Shown here: piece after piece, positions 1 through 8,938 of the stretch
Layout: the number at the start of each line of letters is the position of its first letter
Numbering within the stretch: the first letter of the stretch is position 1
Assembly (NCBI GenBank): GCA_029881015.1
Contig: JAOUNK010000003.1
Location: 1-37,034 of the forward strand
Direction: 5' to 3'
Length of the DNA stretch: 37,034 nt
From: Gammaproteobacteria bacterium
Lineage (GTDB): Bacteria; Pseudomonadota; Gammaproteobacteria; Steroidobacterales; Woeseiaceae
Notes under the pieces: generated by a model
What the model was told of the DNA's origin: nothing
Database searches by the model: none
The model's input: the letters and a program-made list of their open reading frames with translations, nothing else
Translations under genes and position numbers: made by a program

Positions 1-942
1 GTAGGACTCCCACGGGTCGCCATTGCGCTCGATTCCCAGGGCCGCGAGGTACGCCGCGATCTTGCGGTGAGTCCTGGTCAGGTCGCGGTAAGACCCAAGG
101 TGCCGGACGCGAATCACCGGCCCACCGTAGGTTGAGCCCAGTCGCACACCCGCATCCTCCTGCGGCGTCTCGTCGTTGGCGCCCCGAACCGGGATCGCCG
201 CATCAAACACCAGTACCGAGCCGCTGAATGTGCGCGTGATGGACATCGGTGCCCCGGCATCCTGCAGGCCGTGTTCGTCGATAAAGCTCAGGATCTGGAA
301 ATAGGCTTTTCCCATCGCCTCCGACATGGCGGCGGGCTCGGGTCGTGAGGTCGTCGGCAGGTAAGCGATAGCGGCGGGTTCGACCACCAGGTGCTCGATC
401 TCGATATCGCTGAAATCGGCGGCAGGCAGGCTTTCCGCGACTTCCTTGAGGTTCGCGAGCCCGGCCTCGTAATCGCGGGCGACGACGCCACCGAGCATCG
501 ACGCGAAATAGCGCCCGACAATGTTCATACCGTAGTCGGCCTCGAACCCCCAGTACACATGGGTCGTCCCGACACCGGGAACCAGTCGGAACCAGGACCT
601 GGCCTCGCCCGGCTCGCCGGGGTTCATCACGATACCGACGTACTCGAACGGCCGGCTCTCGGTGATCGTCTGGGTGCCGCTGCCGATCACGGTTCCGTCC
701 CAGGTCACTGTCGCGCCGGCACCGCGGCTGCTGCCCGAGTAGATGAAGCGTGCGTTGGGGTCTGTGTCCGCCCACGGCGCCCACAGCGTAAAGCGGCGGA
801 AATCGTTGACGAGTGCGAACACCGTCGCCTGGTGCGCATCGATCTCGGTCGTGACCTCCACGCGATGTTCGCGCGGCAAGGCGAAACCGATAAGTACCAG
901 CAGGATGACCGACCCGACTACGCCATAGAGGACTTTTTGCAC
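1..942 (-). CDS. Membrane-anchored SRPBCC protein with C-terminal GyrI-like domain (partial, 3' end outside window)
   Basis: The frame stays open from a GTG at 942 to the window edge (314 codons) and has no stop, so the C-terminus is missing. It opens with one hydrophobic segment (about residues 5-22, ending GFALP). A START/SRPBCC-like ligand-binding fold follows (about 25-175, with VTTEIDAH near its start and FRLVPGVGTTHVYWGFEADYG). The last part (about 185-314) reads like a GyrI/effector-binding domain, with RVRHLGSYRDL and a truncated PWESY. This anchor-SRPBCC-GyrI order is known in proteobacteria, but the ligand is unknown. The GTG start is chosen because GGGAAAG lies just upstream and no ATG occurs earlier in frame. 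It is divergent from murI, 73 bp away. Function beyond ligand binding is not assignable. Confidence 0.8.
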   Translation of the reverse strand, partial: MQKVLYGVVGSVILLVLIGFALPREHRVEVTTEIDAHQATVFALVNDFRRFTLWAPWADTDPNARFIYSGSSRGAGATVTWDGTVIGSGTQTITESRPFEYVGIVMNPGEPGEARSWFRLVPGVGTTHVYWGFEADYGMNIVGRYFASMLGGVVARDYEAGLANLKEVAESLPAADFSDIEIEHLVVEPAAIAYLPTTSRPEPAAMSEAMGKAYFQILSFIDEHGLQDAGAPMSITRTFSGSVLVFDAAIPVRGANDETPQEDAGVRLGSTYGGPVIRVRHLGSYRDLTRTHRKIAAYLAALGIERNGDPWESY

Positions 943-1015
943 GTCGCTTTCCCAATCGTCGAAAGATTCGGGCTGGATTATTCCACAGTTGAGCTTGCTT
1001 CGGCACAATGCGTGT

Positions 1016-1837
1016 ATGACGCACGACATACAGAGCGAACTGCCGATCGGTGTCTTCGATTCCGGTGTCGGCGGTTTGACCGTCCTTAAGGCGATCCGTG
1101 AAGCACTGCCCGCAGAAAACCTGATCTACCTCGGCGACACGGCACGCCTGCCGTACGGCACCAAGAGCCCGGCTTCGATCGAGCGGTACGCGACCCAGGC
1201 CGCGGCGAAGCTGCAGGCGCAAGGCATCAAATTGCTGGTCGTGGCCTGCAATACGGCATCGGCTGTCGCGCTCGACGCCTTGCGCGAGGCCATGGCGCCG
1301 CTGCGGGTAGTGGGCGTGGTCGAGCCCGGTGCCGCCGCCGCCGCCAGGGCGCAGCCTGGTGGCAGGCACCTGGTGCTCGCGACCGAGGCCACCGTTCGAC
1401 TCGGTGCGTACCGCAAAGCTATCGCCGCCTGCGATCCGCAGGCCGTGGTTCGCGAACATGCCTGCGAGATGCTGGTCTCGCTGGCCGAGGAGGGTTGGAG
1501 CCATGGCGACATTGCACGCGCAATCGTGCAGCGCTACCTGGACGAATCCGACGGTCACAATCCGGACACGATCATCCTGGGCTGCACCCACTTCCCGCTC
1601 CTCAGGGACACGATCCAGGATGTTGCCGACGAGGGCGTGATACTGGTCGATTCGGCGAGCACGACCGCCGACGTCGTGCGCGAAGCGCTGCGGGCCGACG
1701 GCATGCTGCGTGGTGGTGGCGAACCCGGGTCGCTGCGCTTGCTGGCGACCGACGGGGCCACCCGTTTTGCGCGGGTCGGAGGCCAGTTTCTCGGCCACGA
1801 CCTCAGCTACAGCGACGTGGAGCTCGTCGATCTCTGA
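1016..1837 (+). CDS. murI: Glutamate racemase
   Basis: MurI interconverts L- and D-glutamate in the cytoplasm and supplies D-Glu for peptidoglycan. The 273-residue product has the usual family length. It shows the N-terminal GVFDSGVGGLTV motif (catalytic-region Asp15/Ser16), the first catalytic cysteine in VVACNTAS (Cys78), and the second in ILGCTHFPLL (Cys190, with His192). The ATG at 1016 is preferred over an in-frame TTG at 989, because the latter adds a nine-residue extension without family character. The gene stands alone between a divergent SRPBCC gene and a lipoprotein peptidase 52 bp downstream, with which it may be co-transcribed. Confidence 0.96.
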   Translation: MTHDIQSELPIGVFDSGVGGLTVLKAIREALPAENLIYLGDTARLPYGTKSPASIERYATQAAAKLQAQGIKLLVVACNTASAVALDALREAMAPLRVVGVVEPGAAAAARAQPGGRHLVLATEATVRLGAYRKAIAACDPQAVVREHACEMLVSLAEEGWSHGDIARAIVQRYLDESDGHNPDTIILGCTHFPLLRDTIQDVADEGVILVDSASTTADVVREALRADGMLRGGGEPGSLRLLATDGATRFARVGGQFLGHDLSYSDVELVDL

Positions 1838-1889
1838 CCCGCAGAGTGTGAGACAATCTGCCTATCGAAACCGTTCCAGGGGGAACCCC

Positions 1890-3551
1890 GTGATCACTCG
1901 CCGTTTCATTCGCCCGTTGGCCATCCTGATTTCGTCACTGCTTGTTGTTTCCTGCGGCAAAGAGGTGGCGCCCGAAGTTTCCGTCACAACGCTGGAGACT
2001 GTTGAACCCCGACCGGAGATCTATGCCGACTTCGCGCTGACCGCCGACCTGGATCACCTGAGCGACGACCAGAAGCAAATGATCGTGCTGCTGATCGACG
2101 CTGCGCAGATCATGGATGACCTGTTCTGGCGGCAGTCCTTTGGCGACAACTATGAAGCGTGGCTTGATTCCATAGCCGACGAAAAAACGCGGCGATTCGC
2201 GGAGTTGAACTACGGGCCGTGGGATGTGCTCGATGACGACAAGCCCTTTATGAAAGGGTTCGGCCCCAAGCCGCTGGGTGCCCGGTTTTATCCTGAAGAC
2301 ATGAGCAAGGACGAGTTCGAAGCCGCGTACCTGCCCGGCAAGGCCGGCCTCTACTCGTTCGTCCGCCGGGACCGCGACGGCGGCCTGGTGCTGGTGCCTT
2401 ATCACGTTGAATACAGCGAAGAGCTCCACGCAGCGGCAACCCTGCTGCGCGAAGCCGCGAAACTGGCCGAGAGCCCGGACTTTGCCAACTACCTGAAGCT
2501 GCGTGCCGCCGCGTTGATCAGCGATGACTTCCAGCTTAGCGACGCCTACTGGATGGACGTCAAGGACAACAAGATCGATGTGGTCATCGGCCCGATAGAG
2601 ACCTACCTGGACCGCCTGTACGGTTATCGCGCCGCCTACGAAGCCTACGTCCTGGTCAAGGACCTGGAATGGAGCGAACGCCTGGGTCGCTTTGCCGCAT
2701 TTCTGCCGCAGCTACAGGAAGGCCTGCCGGTTCCCGACGAGTACAAGCAGGAGTCGCCCGGGTCGAACGCGGACCTGAACGCCTACGATGTCGTGTACTA
2801 CGCCGGCCACAGCAACGCGGGCGGCAAGACCATTGCCATCAACCTGCCGAACGACGAACAGGTGCAGCTCGAGAAAGGCTCGCGCCGCCTGCAGCTCAAG
2901 AATGCGATGGAAGCAAAGTACCGCAAGATCCTCGAGCCGATCGCCGACGTGCTGATCGACGAGACGCAACGCGAGCACATCACGTTTGACGCGTTCTTCT
3001 CGAACACGATGTTCCACGAGGTTGCGCACGGGCTGGGCATCAAGAATACGATCGATGGCACGGGCACGGTTCAAAACGCCATGCTCGACCTTGCCTCCAG
3101 CATGGAGGAGAACAAGGCGGACGTGCTTGGCCTGTACATGATCACCGAGTTGCACAAGGCCGGTGAACTGGCCGATGCGGATCTGCGCGATTTCTACGTC
3201 ACTTTCATGACCGGCATTTTCCGTTCGATTCGTTTTGGCGCGTCAAGCGCGCACGGCAAGGCCAACATGGTGCGCTTCAATTTCTTCCTGGACGAAGGCG
3301 CGTTCGTGCGTGATGCAGAAACGGGCCGCTACAGTGTCGATTTCGAGCGCATGGAAGTGGCCATGGAAAATCTCTCACGCTTGCTGCTGACGCTGCAGGG
3401 TGATGGCGACTATGAAGGCGCGAAGGAGCTCACCGAGACAAAGGGGGTAATTCTCCCGCAACTGCAGGCCGATCTCGACCGCCTGACGGATGCCTCGATC
3501 CCGGTCGATATCGTGTTTCAGCAAGGCGTCGCGGTGCTGGGCCTGGAATAG
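1890..3551 (+). CDS. Lipoprotein zinc metallopeptidase related to dipeptidyl peptidase III (M49-like)
   Basis: The 553-residue product starts at a GTG preceded six bases upstream by AGGGGG (1878-1883). A signal peptide ends in a lipobox (LVVSC, Cys22), so the mature protein should be an envelope lipoprotein. The catalytic helix reads FHEVAHGLG (His376, Glu377, His380). It is followed 25 residues later by EENKAD (406-411), which corresponds to the EECRAD-type motif giving the third zinc ligand in M49 peptidases. Classical DPP III has HExxGH with one extra residue; here the spacing is HExxH, as in the bacterial DPP III-like group often labelled Zn-dependent hydrolase or Nudix-associated. Substrate is unknown, probably peptides in the periplasm. 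It ends 7 bp before a convergent gene. Confidence 0.8.
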   Translation: MITRRFIRPLAILISSLLVVSCGKEVAPEVSVTTLETVEPRPEIYADFALTADLDHLSDDQKQMIVLLIDAAQIMDDLFWRQSFGDNYEAWLDSIADEKTRRFAELNYGPWDVLDDDKPFMKGFGPKPLGARFYPEDMSKDEFEAAYLPGKAGLYSFVRRDRDGGLVLVPYHVEYSEELHAAATLLREAAKLAESPDFANYLKLRAAALISDDFQLSDAYWMDVKDNKIDVVIGPIETYLDRLYGYRAAYEAYVLVKDLEWSERLGRFAAFLPQLQEGLPVPDEYKQESPGSNADLNAYDVVYYAGHSNAGGKTIAINLPNDEQVQLEKGSRRLQLKNAMEAKYRKILEPIADVLIDETQREHITFDAFFSNTMFHEVAHGLGIKNTIDGTGTVQNAMLDLASSMEENKADVLGLYMITELHKAGELADADLRDFYVTFMTGIFRSIRFGASSAHGKANMVRFNFFLDEGAFVRDAETGRYSVDFERMEVAMENLSRLLLTLQGDGDYEGAKELTETKGVILPQLQADLDRLTDASIPVDIVFQQGVAVLGLE

Positions 3552-3558
3552 TCGTTTT

Positions 3559-4641
3559 CTAGAGATCGCTTTTTGCGACAACGGGCAATTGCCCGCCGAA
3601 CAACGTGGTCAGGTATAGCGCCCGGTCGGTCTCCAGGACGCCGGTTAGCGTCGGGAAACGCGCGTTCGGTTCGTGCATGTTCATGAGAATGTCGCCTTGC
3701 CCATTGAAGGCAATAACGTGCGACGAAGGCACCGCTTTCGGCCGCACCGCCGCCGGCAGGCGCTGGATGACCTTGCGCAGCCATGGCTTGTCGCTCACAC
3801 GATCCAGCAGGGCGTTTCGCGGCGCCGCGAGTCCCAGCCAGAAACGGCCGTTGCGTCCCGTCTTGATGTTGTCCGGGAAGCCGGGCAGATTCTCGAGCAA
3901 GATCTCCGTCTCACCTCGGCGCGGGCCAGCCAGCCAGTGTTTGAGCACGCGATAGCTGCCGGTTTCCGCGACAACGATGAACTGGTTGTCATCGCTTATC
4001 GCAACGCCGTTCGCATAGTTCAGGCCATCGAGTATCATCGTTGCGATACCGCTGGCAGGATCGAACTCGATAACGCTGCCGTGGCCGCCGTGTTCCATGA
4101 TATCGAGTAGCGACGCGTCGTAGGTACCGCGATACTTTTCCGCACCAAACTTGCTGCTGGCCTCGGAGAAGTAGATCCTGCCGTCGTGAGCCAGCGCCAG
4201 GTTGTTCGGATAGACTGGCGTTGCGCCGTCGATGGAACCCAGCAGTGTGCTGATGTCGCCGCTGGCGTCGATACGCTGCAGTCCGGAATAGGCATTTGCG
4301 ATTACGAGGCTACCGTCTTTTGCCGCTTCGATGCCGAGCGGACGGCCGCCGACCAAAGCAAACTTTTCGACTTTCCGATTGCGTATGCGCAGAACGTGCC
4401 CGCTGGATGTCGTTACGTACACTGAGTTGTCGTGGCCGAGGGTCGCATCCTCGGGCCCCTCGAATGACTGCAGGTCAATAGTCGTTGCTGCCTGGAGCTG
4501 GTCGTTCGGCAGGAACGGGTCGACGAGTCCGCGGTCTTCGGGCGCATGCCACGCGACCGGCTCGATGGGGACCGGCCAAAAGAGCAGGTAAGAAAGCGCA
4601 ACGAGGAGGATTGCTCCAGTGACCTTAAGGAGCCTGTTCAT
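3559..4641 (-). CDS. Membrane-anchored SMP-30/strictosidine synthase-like beta-propeller protein
   Basis: The 360-residue protein begins with an uncleaved-looking hydrophobic anchor (about residues 5-22, ending LLFWPVPIEP). The rest is a six-bladed propeller of the strictosidine-synthase/APMAP/SMP-30 type. Visible blade signatures are GPEDATLGHDNSVYVTTSSG, IYFSEASSKFG, GLNYANGVAISDDNQFIVVAETGSYRV, GFPDNIKTGRNGRFWLGL and a final blade ending in YLTTLFGGQLPVV. Such proteins are usually lactonases or esterases acting outside the cytoplasm; the actual substrate here is not evident. The start lies 12 bp after the folE stop, so it is probably the last gene of the TPR-msrA-folE unit. Confidence 0.8.
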   Translation of the reverse strand: MNRLLKVTGAILLVALSYLLFWPVPIEPVAWHAPEDRGLVDPFLPNDQLQAATTIDLQSFEGPEDATLGHDNSVYVTTSSGHVLRIRNRKVEKFALVGGRPLGIEAAKDGSLVIANAYSGLQRIDASGDISTLLGSIDGATPVYPNNLALAHDGRIYFSEASSKFGAEKYRGTYDASLLDIMEHGGHGSVIEFDPASGIATMILDGLNYANGVAISDDNQFIVVAETGSYRVLKHWLAGPRRGETEILLENLPGFPDNIKTGRNGRFWLGLAAPRNALLDRVSDKPWLRKVIQRLPAAVRPKAVPSSHVIAFNGQGDILMNMHEPNARFPTLTGVLETDRALYLTTLFGGQLPVVAKSDL

Positions 4642-4653
4642 CGCGGCAGCGGC

Positions 4654-5259
4654 TTACCGGTTGGCGTCGATCATCTGCAGGAATTCGGCGCGCGTTCGCG
4701 CGTCCGTGCGAAAGCCACCGACCATCTGGCTCGTGACCATCGATACGCCGGGCTTGTGAACGCCGCGCGTTGTCATGCACTGGTGCTTGGCGTCGATGAC
4801 CACGGCGACACCCTTGGGCTGCAGGACTTCCTGGATGCAATTCGCGATCTGCGCCGTCAGTTTTTCCTGCACCTGGAAGCGACGCGCGTAGGCTTCGACA
4901 ACCCGGGCGAGTTTGCTGATGCCGACGACCTTGTTCCTCGGCAGGTAGCCCACGTGCGCTTTGCCGATAATCGGCGCCATGTGGTGTTCGCAATGGGATT
5001 CGAAGGTGATGTCGCGCAAGACAATCATCTCGTCATAGCCCTCGACTTCCTCAAAGGTCCGCTCGAGGAACTCATACGGATTGACGGCATAGCCGCTGAA
5101 CCAGTCCTCGTAGGCACGTGCGACACGTTTCGGTGTGTCGATCAGGCCTTCGCGGCGCGTGTCCTCGCCCGCCCACAGCAGCAAAGTGCGCACGGCCTCT
5201 TCGGCCTGGTTGCGACTGGGTCTGCGGGGTTTGGGTTGTTTCTTCCTGCTGGCCGCCAT
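4654..5259 (-). CDS. folE: GTP cyclohydrolase I
   Basis: FolE converts GTP to 7,8-dihydroneopterin triphosphate, the first step towards tetrahydrofolate and other pterins. The 201-residue length is typical of the single-domain bacterial enzyme. The zinc ligands are present: Cys90 and His93 in [13 protein letters not shown] and Cys161 in [25 protein letters not shown] and the C-terminal FL-mi family ending are also intact. A short basic, lysine-rich N-terminal tail (residues 4-16) precedes the core. It sits 32 bp after msrA and 12 bp before the propeller gene on the same strand, so a shared transcript is likely. Confidence 0.96.
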   Translation of the reverse strand: MAASRKKQPKPRRPSRNQAEEAVRTLLLWAGEDTRREGLIDTPKRVARAYEDWFSGYAVNPYEFLERTFEEVEGYDEMIVLRDITFESHCEHHMAPIIGKAHVGYLPRNKVVGISKLARVVEAYARRFQVQEKLTAQIANCIQEVLQPKGVAVVIDAKHQCMTTRGVHKPGVSMVTSQMVGGFRTDARTRAEFLQMIDANR

Positions 5260-5291
5260 GGCACGCGTCCCTGTTCGAATTCGGGGCTATC

Positions 5292-5921
5292 CTACGCAGA
5301 CTTCTGAGCGAGGTCGAGACCGACCGGGCAGGTTACTCCTGTACCGCCTATTCCGCAGTAGCCGCCCGGGTTTTTTGCAAGATACTGCTGGTGGTAGTCC
5401 TCGGCGTAGTAGAACGTATCGAGAGGTTCGATCTCTGTCGTGATGCTGCCGAGGCCTGCCGCGCGCAACTCATTCTGATAGGTGTCGCGAGAGCGTACGG
5501 CGATGTTCCCCTGCTTGTCGTCCAGTGTATAGATTGCCGAACGATACTGTGTGCCGATGTCGTTGCCCTGGCGCATGCCCTGCGTCGGATCATGGCTCTC
5601 CCAGAACACCTTGAGGACGTTGTCGAAGGCCACGATCCGGGGATCGAATACGACGAGCACGACCTCGGCGTGGCCGGTGCCGCCGGTGCACACCTCCTGG
5701 TAGGTCGGATTGGGTGTTGTGCCACCGGCGTAGCCGACAGCGGTGGTATACACGCCCTCTGTTTCCCAGAAACGACGCTCCGCGCCCCAAAAACAACCCA
5801 GGCCCAGCACGGCCTGTTGCAGGTGCGAGGGGAAGGGCGGCTGCAAGGGCTTGCCGTTTACGAAATGGCAGTCGGGCACGGGCAGGGGCGTGTCACGGCC
5901 TGGTAGCGTCGTGTCGTTCAT
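5292..5921 (-). CDS. msrA: Peptide-methionine (S)-S-oxide reductase
   Basis: MsrA repairs methionine S-sulfoxide in proteins. The 209-residue protein has the catalytic GCFWG motif with nucleophile Cys43, followed by [20 protein letters not shown]. The C-terminal [15 protein letters not shown] carries two further cysteines (Cys189 and Cys198), as in the resolving/recycling tail of the E. coli type. The N-terminal 35 residues are a helical extension common to proteobacterial MsrA, and no signal peptide is seen, so it should be cytoplasmic. Its ATG overlaps the stop of the upstream TPR gene by four bases (ATGA), which indicates translational coupling. Confidence 0.96.
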   Translation of the reverse strand: MNDTTLPGRDTPLPVPDCHFVNGKPLQPPFPSHLQQAVLGLGCFWGAERRFWETEGVYTTAVGYAGGTTPNPTYQEVCTGGTGHAEVVLVVFDPRIVAFDNVLKVFWESHDPTQGMRQGNDIGTQYRSAIYTLDDKQGNIAVRSRDTYQNELRAAGLGSITTEIEPLDTFYYAEDYHQQYLAKNPGGYCGIGGTGVTCPVGLDLAQKSA

Positions 5922-7321
5922 TCTTCGCTGGTCTCCTGGTGGTTCGCCGTGGCCGCTTTCTTCTGCCGCAATTCCTCGAGTTCGGCCTCGGAGTAATAGA
6001 ATTCATGCCGAAAGACCTGGTTGCCCGATGCAACGGGGACGCCTTCCTCAAGTACCGGCCTGAAAATGCGCCGCCGGATTTCCCTGTGTACCATGCGTTG
6101 CATGTCCGTGAACTCGGCGGGCCTCGCTTCGGTGCGAATGTTCTTCACGCGGCCCCGTGCCGAAACCGTGTATTCGACCTCGATCACGCCGGTCAGGAGC
6201 CCTGCGCTCGACTGGCTGTTTGCGCCGCCGCCACTAAAGCGGGGAAGACCCTCTTCGCGGATCGGCACCGGTCGTTCGAGAAGCTCATGCCGCAACTCGA
6301 TGCGATCCTCGTCGCGGGACAGCTCGTTCCAGACCTCGAGGTAAATACTGTGCGCCCTGTTGTGGGTTTCGTTGGAGATGTAATAGTCGGCAAGCGCCAG
6401 GCGCGCCTGCGCGAGCTCCAGCCACGGGAAGTCCTCAACCGCTTCGGCAACGCGCACAGCACGCTTGAGATAGGTCTCACCGGTCAGCGCAAGCGAGGTG
6501 CGCGAGCCGTCCGTGATGGGCTCATTGTAATAAAACGACTTGCCGAGCCGGATGAGAGGGTCGACCAGCCTGGGGTCTTCTTTGCCAACCGTCGTCTCGA
6601 GGATGCGAATGGCCCGTCGATACGTGATCCGTTCGTCGTTGTAATATCCGGCTCGGTGTTGCCAGTCAGCGCGCCGCATCAGTGACGGCAGCAGGCCCAG
6701 TGCGTTGTCGGCGAAATGACGAACATTGAGCGCGTTGATCCTGTCCAGCGTGTCGCGCGCGGTCTCGAGGTCGCCGAGCCGAACCAGGGCTTCGGCCAGC
6801 GATTCCAGGATCTCGATCTGTTCGATATTGTGCGGGCCTTCGTTCACGTGCGTGATATGTGTCGCACGGCCGAAACTCTTGGCCGCCAGGTCGGGACGGC
6901 CTTCGCCGAGCTGGGCGGCGCCAAGGCCCCGGAGCGGATTGACGAGTTCCTCGTTCAGCCTGTCCCTGACGACCTCGAGAATCTCGATGGCCGACGTAAA
7001 GTTCTGGATAGCCGCCGCGTATTGCTGGTTGTTGTGTTGCACAATTGCGAGATTGTTCAACGCTTTCGCAGCTTCGAGGGATTGCGGGCCATGCACTCTC
7101 ATGGTCATTTCGACGACGCGTTTCGCCGAAATGTCGGCCTCGTCGTAATTCCGCTCGGCCAGCAGGTCCCTGAACCGCGCAAATTCGCGCAGCACATCGT
7201 CTTCGGTGATCGCTTGTGCCGGTTCGCTCTGCGGCATTGCGACCGGAGTCTCCTGGCCGATGGCCATCGAGGACAGGGAAAAGAGCAAAGCAGCGAAGCT
7301 TAGTGGTCTGATGGTTCTCAT
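5918..7321 (-). CDS. Secreted TPR-repeat protein with C-terminal TonB-like domain
   Basis: The 467-residue product has a cleavable signal peptide ([23 protein letters not shown]). About residues 40-330 form tetratricopeptide-type helical repeats, for example [27 protein letters not shown]-terminal segment (about 365-440) resembles a TonB C-terminal fold: [22 protein letters not shown] followed by [15 protein letters not shown]. No proline-rich TonB linker or N-terminal anchor is present, so it is not a classical energy transducer. This architecture is widespread in gammaproteobacteria without a known function. It leads the msrA-folE-propeller unit. Confidence 0.75.
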   Translation of the reverse strand: MRTIRPLSFAALLFSLSSMAIGQETPVAMPQSEPAQAITEDDVLREFARFRDLLAERNYDEADISAKRVVEMTMRVHGPQSLEAAKALNNLAIVQHNNQQYAAAIQNFTSAIEILEVVRDRLNEELVNPLRGLGAAQLGEGRPDLAAKSFGRATHITHVNEGPHNIEQIEILESLAEALVRLGDLETARDTLDRINALNVRHFADNALGLLPSLMRRADWQHRAGYYNDERITYRRAIRILETTVGKEDPRLVDPLIRLGKSFYYNEPITDGSRTSLALTGETYLKRAVRVAEAVEDFPWLELAQARLALADYYISNETHNRAHSIYLEVWNELSRDEDRIELRHELLERPVPIREEGLPRFSGGGANSQSSAGLLTGVIEVEYTVSARGRVKNIRTEARPAEFTDMQRMVHREIRRRIFRPVLEEGVPVASGNQVFRHEFYYSEAELEELRQKKAATANHQETSEE

Positions 7322-7462
7322 CCGCTGGATCGGGTCTCCTGGCAGCTTTCTGCGGCGCCGTCTGAGTGTATGTGAGACACGCGGCGGTTGGATTAGTTCT
7401 CCACGGTGGCTCCCGGTCCACTATACCGGCTGCCCCTGCATGAAGGTAGATGCATCCCGGGC

Positions 7463-8527
7463 CTAGAAATCGAGGCCCAACTGCTGAACCCCGGGCCTCA
7501 TGAATTGCGTGCAATCCAGCGCGTGCTGGTAGGCGTCGGCCTCCAGGCCTAGCTTGCGGCTGGCCGTCCGGAAACGACTTGCAAGCATATCGGCATAGGC
7601 ACCTCGCCCGGTCTGGCGAACGCCGAAGCGGGCGTCGTAACTGCGACCGCCGCTGGCCTGCCTGACAAGGCTAAGGACTCGATCCTTGCGCTCCGGAAAG
7701 TGAGTGGCGAGCCATTCGGTAAAAATGTCGAGCAGCTCATGTGGCAGCCGCAGGAAGATATAGCTGGCCTGGTCTGCGCCGGCAGTGGCGACGGCTTCCA
7801 GGATTGCCTCTATCTCATGGTCATTAATCGCGGGGATGACCGGGGCGACCAGGGCGCTGACGGGGATGCCGTGCTCCGCCAACCGGGTCATCGCTTTCAG
7901 GCGCGCCGCGGCGGAGGGTACGCGTGGCTCCATGACCCGTTTCAGGTCACTGGACATGGTTGGTACGCTGATCGCGACGGAGCAGAGACGACGTTCCGCC
8001 AACGCGGCCAGCAGGCCGATATCGCGCGTGACCAGGTGACTCTTGGTGATCAGGTTGACGGGGTGCCTGTGCTCGAGAAAGAGCTCGAGCATCTGGCGCG
8101 TAATCCCCAGCGTTTTTTCGGCGGGCTGGTAGGGGTCGGTATTTGCGCCGATGGTTATCGGCTTGCACGTGTAGTTTTTCTTTTCCCATTCGTTGAGCAG
8201 CAGCGCGGCCGCATTGGGCTTGTAGAAGACCCGGGTCTCGAAGTCGAGTCCGGGCGAGAGGTCCAGGTAGCTGTGGCTGGGCCTCGCATAACAATAGACA
8301 CAGCCGTGCTCGCAACCCTGGTAAGGATTGATCGACTGGTCGAAGGGAATGTCGGGCGAGTTGTTGGTGCTGATAATCCGACTCGCCGGCATTGAGCGCA
8401 CAACGGTGGGTCGTGCCTCGAGTGCCTGTTCATAGGCAATATCGTCGTCGAGTTCGACGGGGCGTTTTTCGAACCGGCCAAGCGGCGCGGAAATCGCACC
8501 GCGGCCTTTGCGAGCTCGGGCTGTCAT
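7463..8527 (-). CDS. PA0069-family radical SAM protein (spore photoproduct lyase-like)
   Basis: The 354-residue protein has the radical SAM cluster motif CEHGCVYC (Cys72, Cys76, Cys79), here with the Cx3Cx2C spacing. ARPSHSYL and the TKSHLVTRDIGLL region are typical of the SplB-like group known in Pseudomonas as PA0069. Members are presumed to repair or modify nucleic acid by 5'-deoxyadenosyl radical chemistry, but the substrate is unproven. The ATG at 8527 is chosen because AGGA lies six bases upstream. A longer frame reaches 8563, but it would place the LexA box inside the coding region. A LexA-type palindrome 15 bp upstream implies SOS control. Confidence 0.88.
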   Translation of the reverse strand: MTARARKGRGAISAPLGRFEKRPVELDDDIAYEQALEARPTVVRSMPASRIISTNNSPDIPFDQSINPYQGCEHGCVYCYARPSHSYLDLSPGLDFETRVFYKPNAAALLLNEWEKKNYTCKPITIGANTDPYQPAEKTLGITRQMLELFLEHRHPVNLITKSHLVTRDIGLLAALAERRLCSVAISVPTMSSDLKRVMEPRVPSAAARLKAMTRLAEHGIPVSALVAPVIPAINDHEIEAILEAVATAGADQASYIFLRLPHELLDIFTEWLATHFPERKDRVLSLVRQASGGRSYDARFGVRQTGRGAYADMLASRFRTASRKLGLEADAYQHALDCTQFMRPGVQQLGLDF

Positions 8528-8541
8528 GGCTATTCCTGATG

Positions 8542-8557
8542 CTGTATGGATATACAG
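8542..8557 (-). promoter_or_regulatory. LexA binding site (SOS box)
   Basis: The 16 bases read CTGTATGGATATACAG, which matches the gammaproteobacterial LexA consensus CTGT-N8-ACAG at all fixed positions, and the flanking and inner bases are AT-rich as expected. The box ends 15 bp before the radical SAM start codon, where bound LexA would block transcription. It is the only such box I noticed in the window. Confidence 0.85.
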
Positions 8558-8590
8558 TATCACAGAATATCGTGTCCGGGCCCTCGCTGA

Positions 8591-8938
8591 CTAGCGGAAC
8601 AGGCGACGATAGAACTTGCGCAGCACGAGTATGCCGAGCGCAAGCGCGGCGGCGACGCTGTTGACTGGTGCCAGGAGCTGCTGCAGCCAGCCGGTCTCGA
8701 TGCTCACCAGCGAGGCCGGCAGTAACTCCGTCGCCATGGTCATCGCTGTGATCACCGGGGCCGCGAGCAGCGCGATGCAGGCAATGGCGACCAGCATGCC
8801 GGCCGACCACAACAGCATTGTCCGGCGGCGCTGCCTGTCGATCATGCGCATGACATCTTCTGCAAAGGCATTGTCGTCGAGACTGCTCTCGGCCTGAGCG
8901 AACAATGCCATCAACAGCGGGTCGCGTTCAGTGGTCAT
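8591..8938 (-). CDS. Small two-helix membrane protein, probable partner of the ECF sigma factor
   Basis: The product has 115 residues. A soluble N-terminal part (about 1-38, with DPLLMALFAQAESSLDDNAFAEDVMRMID) precedes two membrane segments (about 42-65 and 85-107), and it ends with a basic tail. Its ATG overlaps the sigma factor stop by four bases, so the two are translationally coupled. The position suggests an anti-sigma factor or sensor. However, there is no zinc-binding HxxxCxxC motif of the ZAS type, so this role is inferred from context alone. Confidence 0.65.
   Translation of the reverse strand: MTTERDPLLMALFAQAESSLDDNAFAEDVMRMIDRQRRRTMLLWSAGMLVAIACIALLAAPVITAMTMATELLPASLVSIETGWLQQLLAPVNSVAAALALGILVLRKFYRRLFR

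Noticed and set aside
203-1798. 531-codon minus-strand open frame across the SRPBCC gene and murI
   Set aside because: It crosses two well-supported genes in other frames, is Arg/Gly-rich and has no domain.
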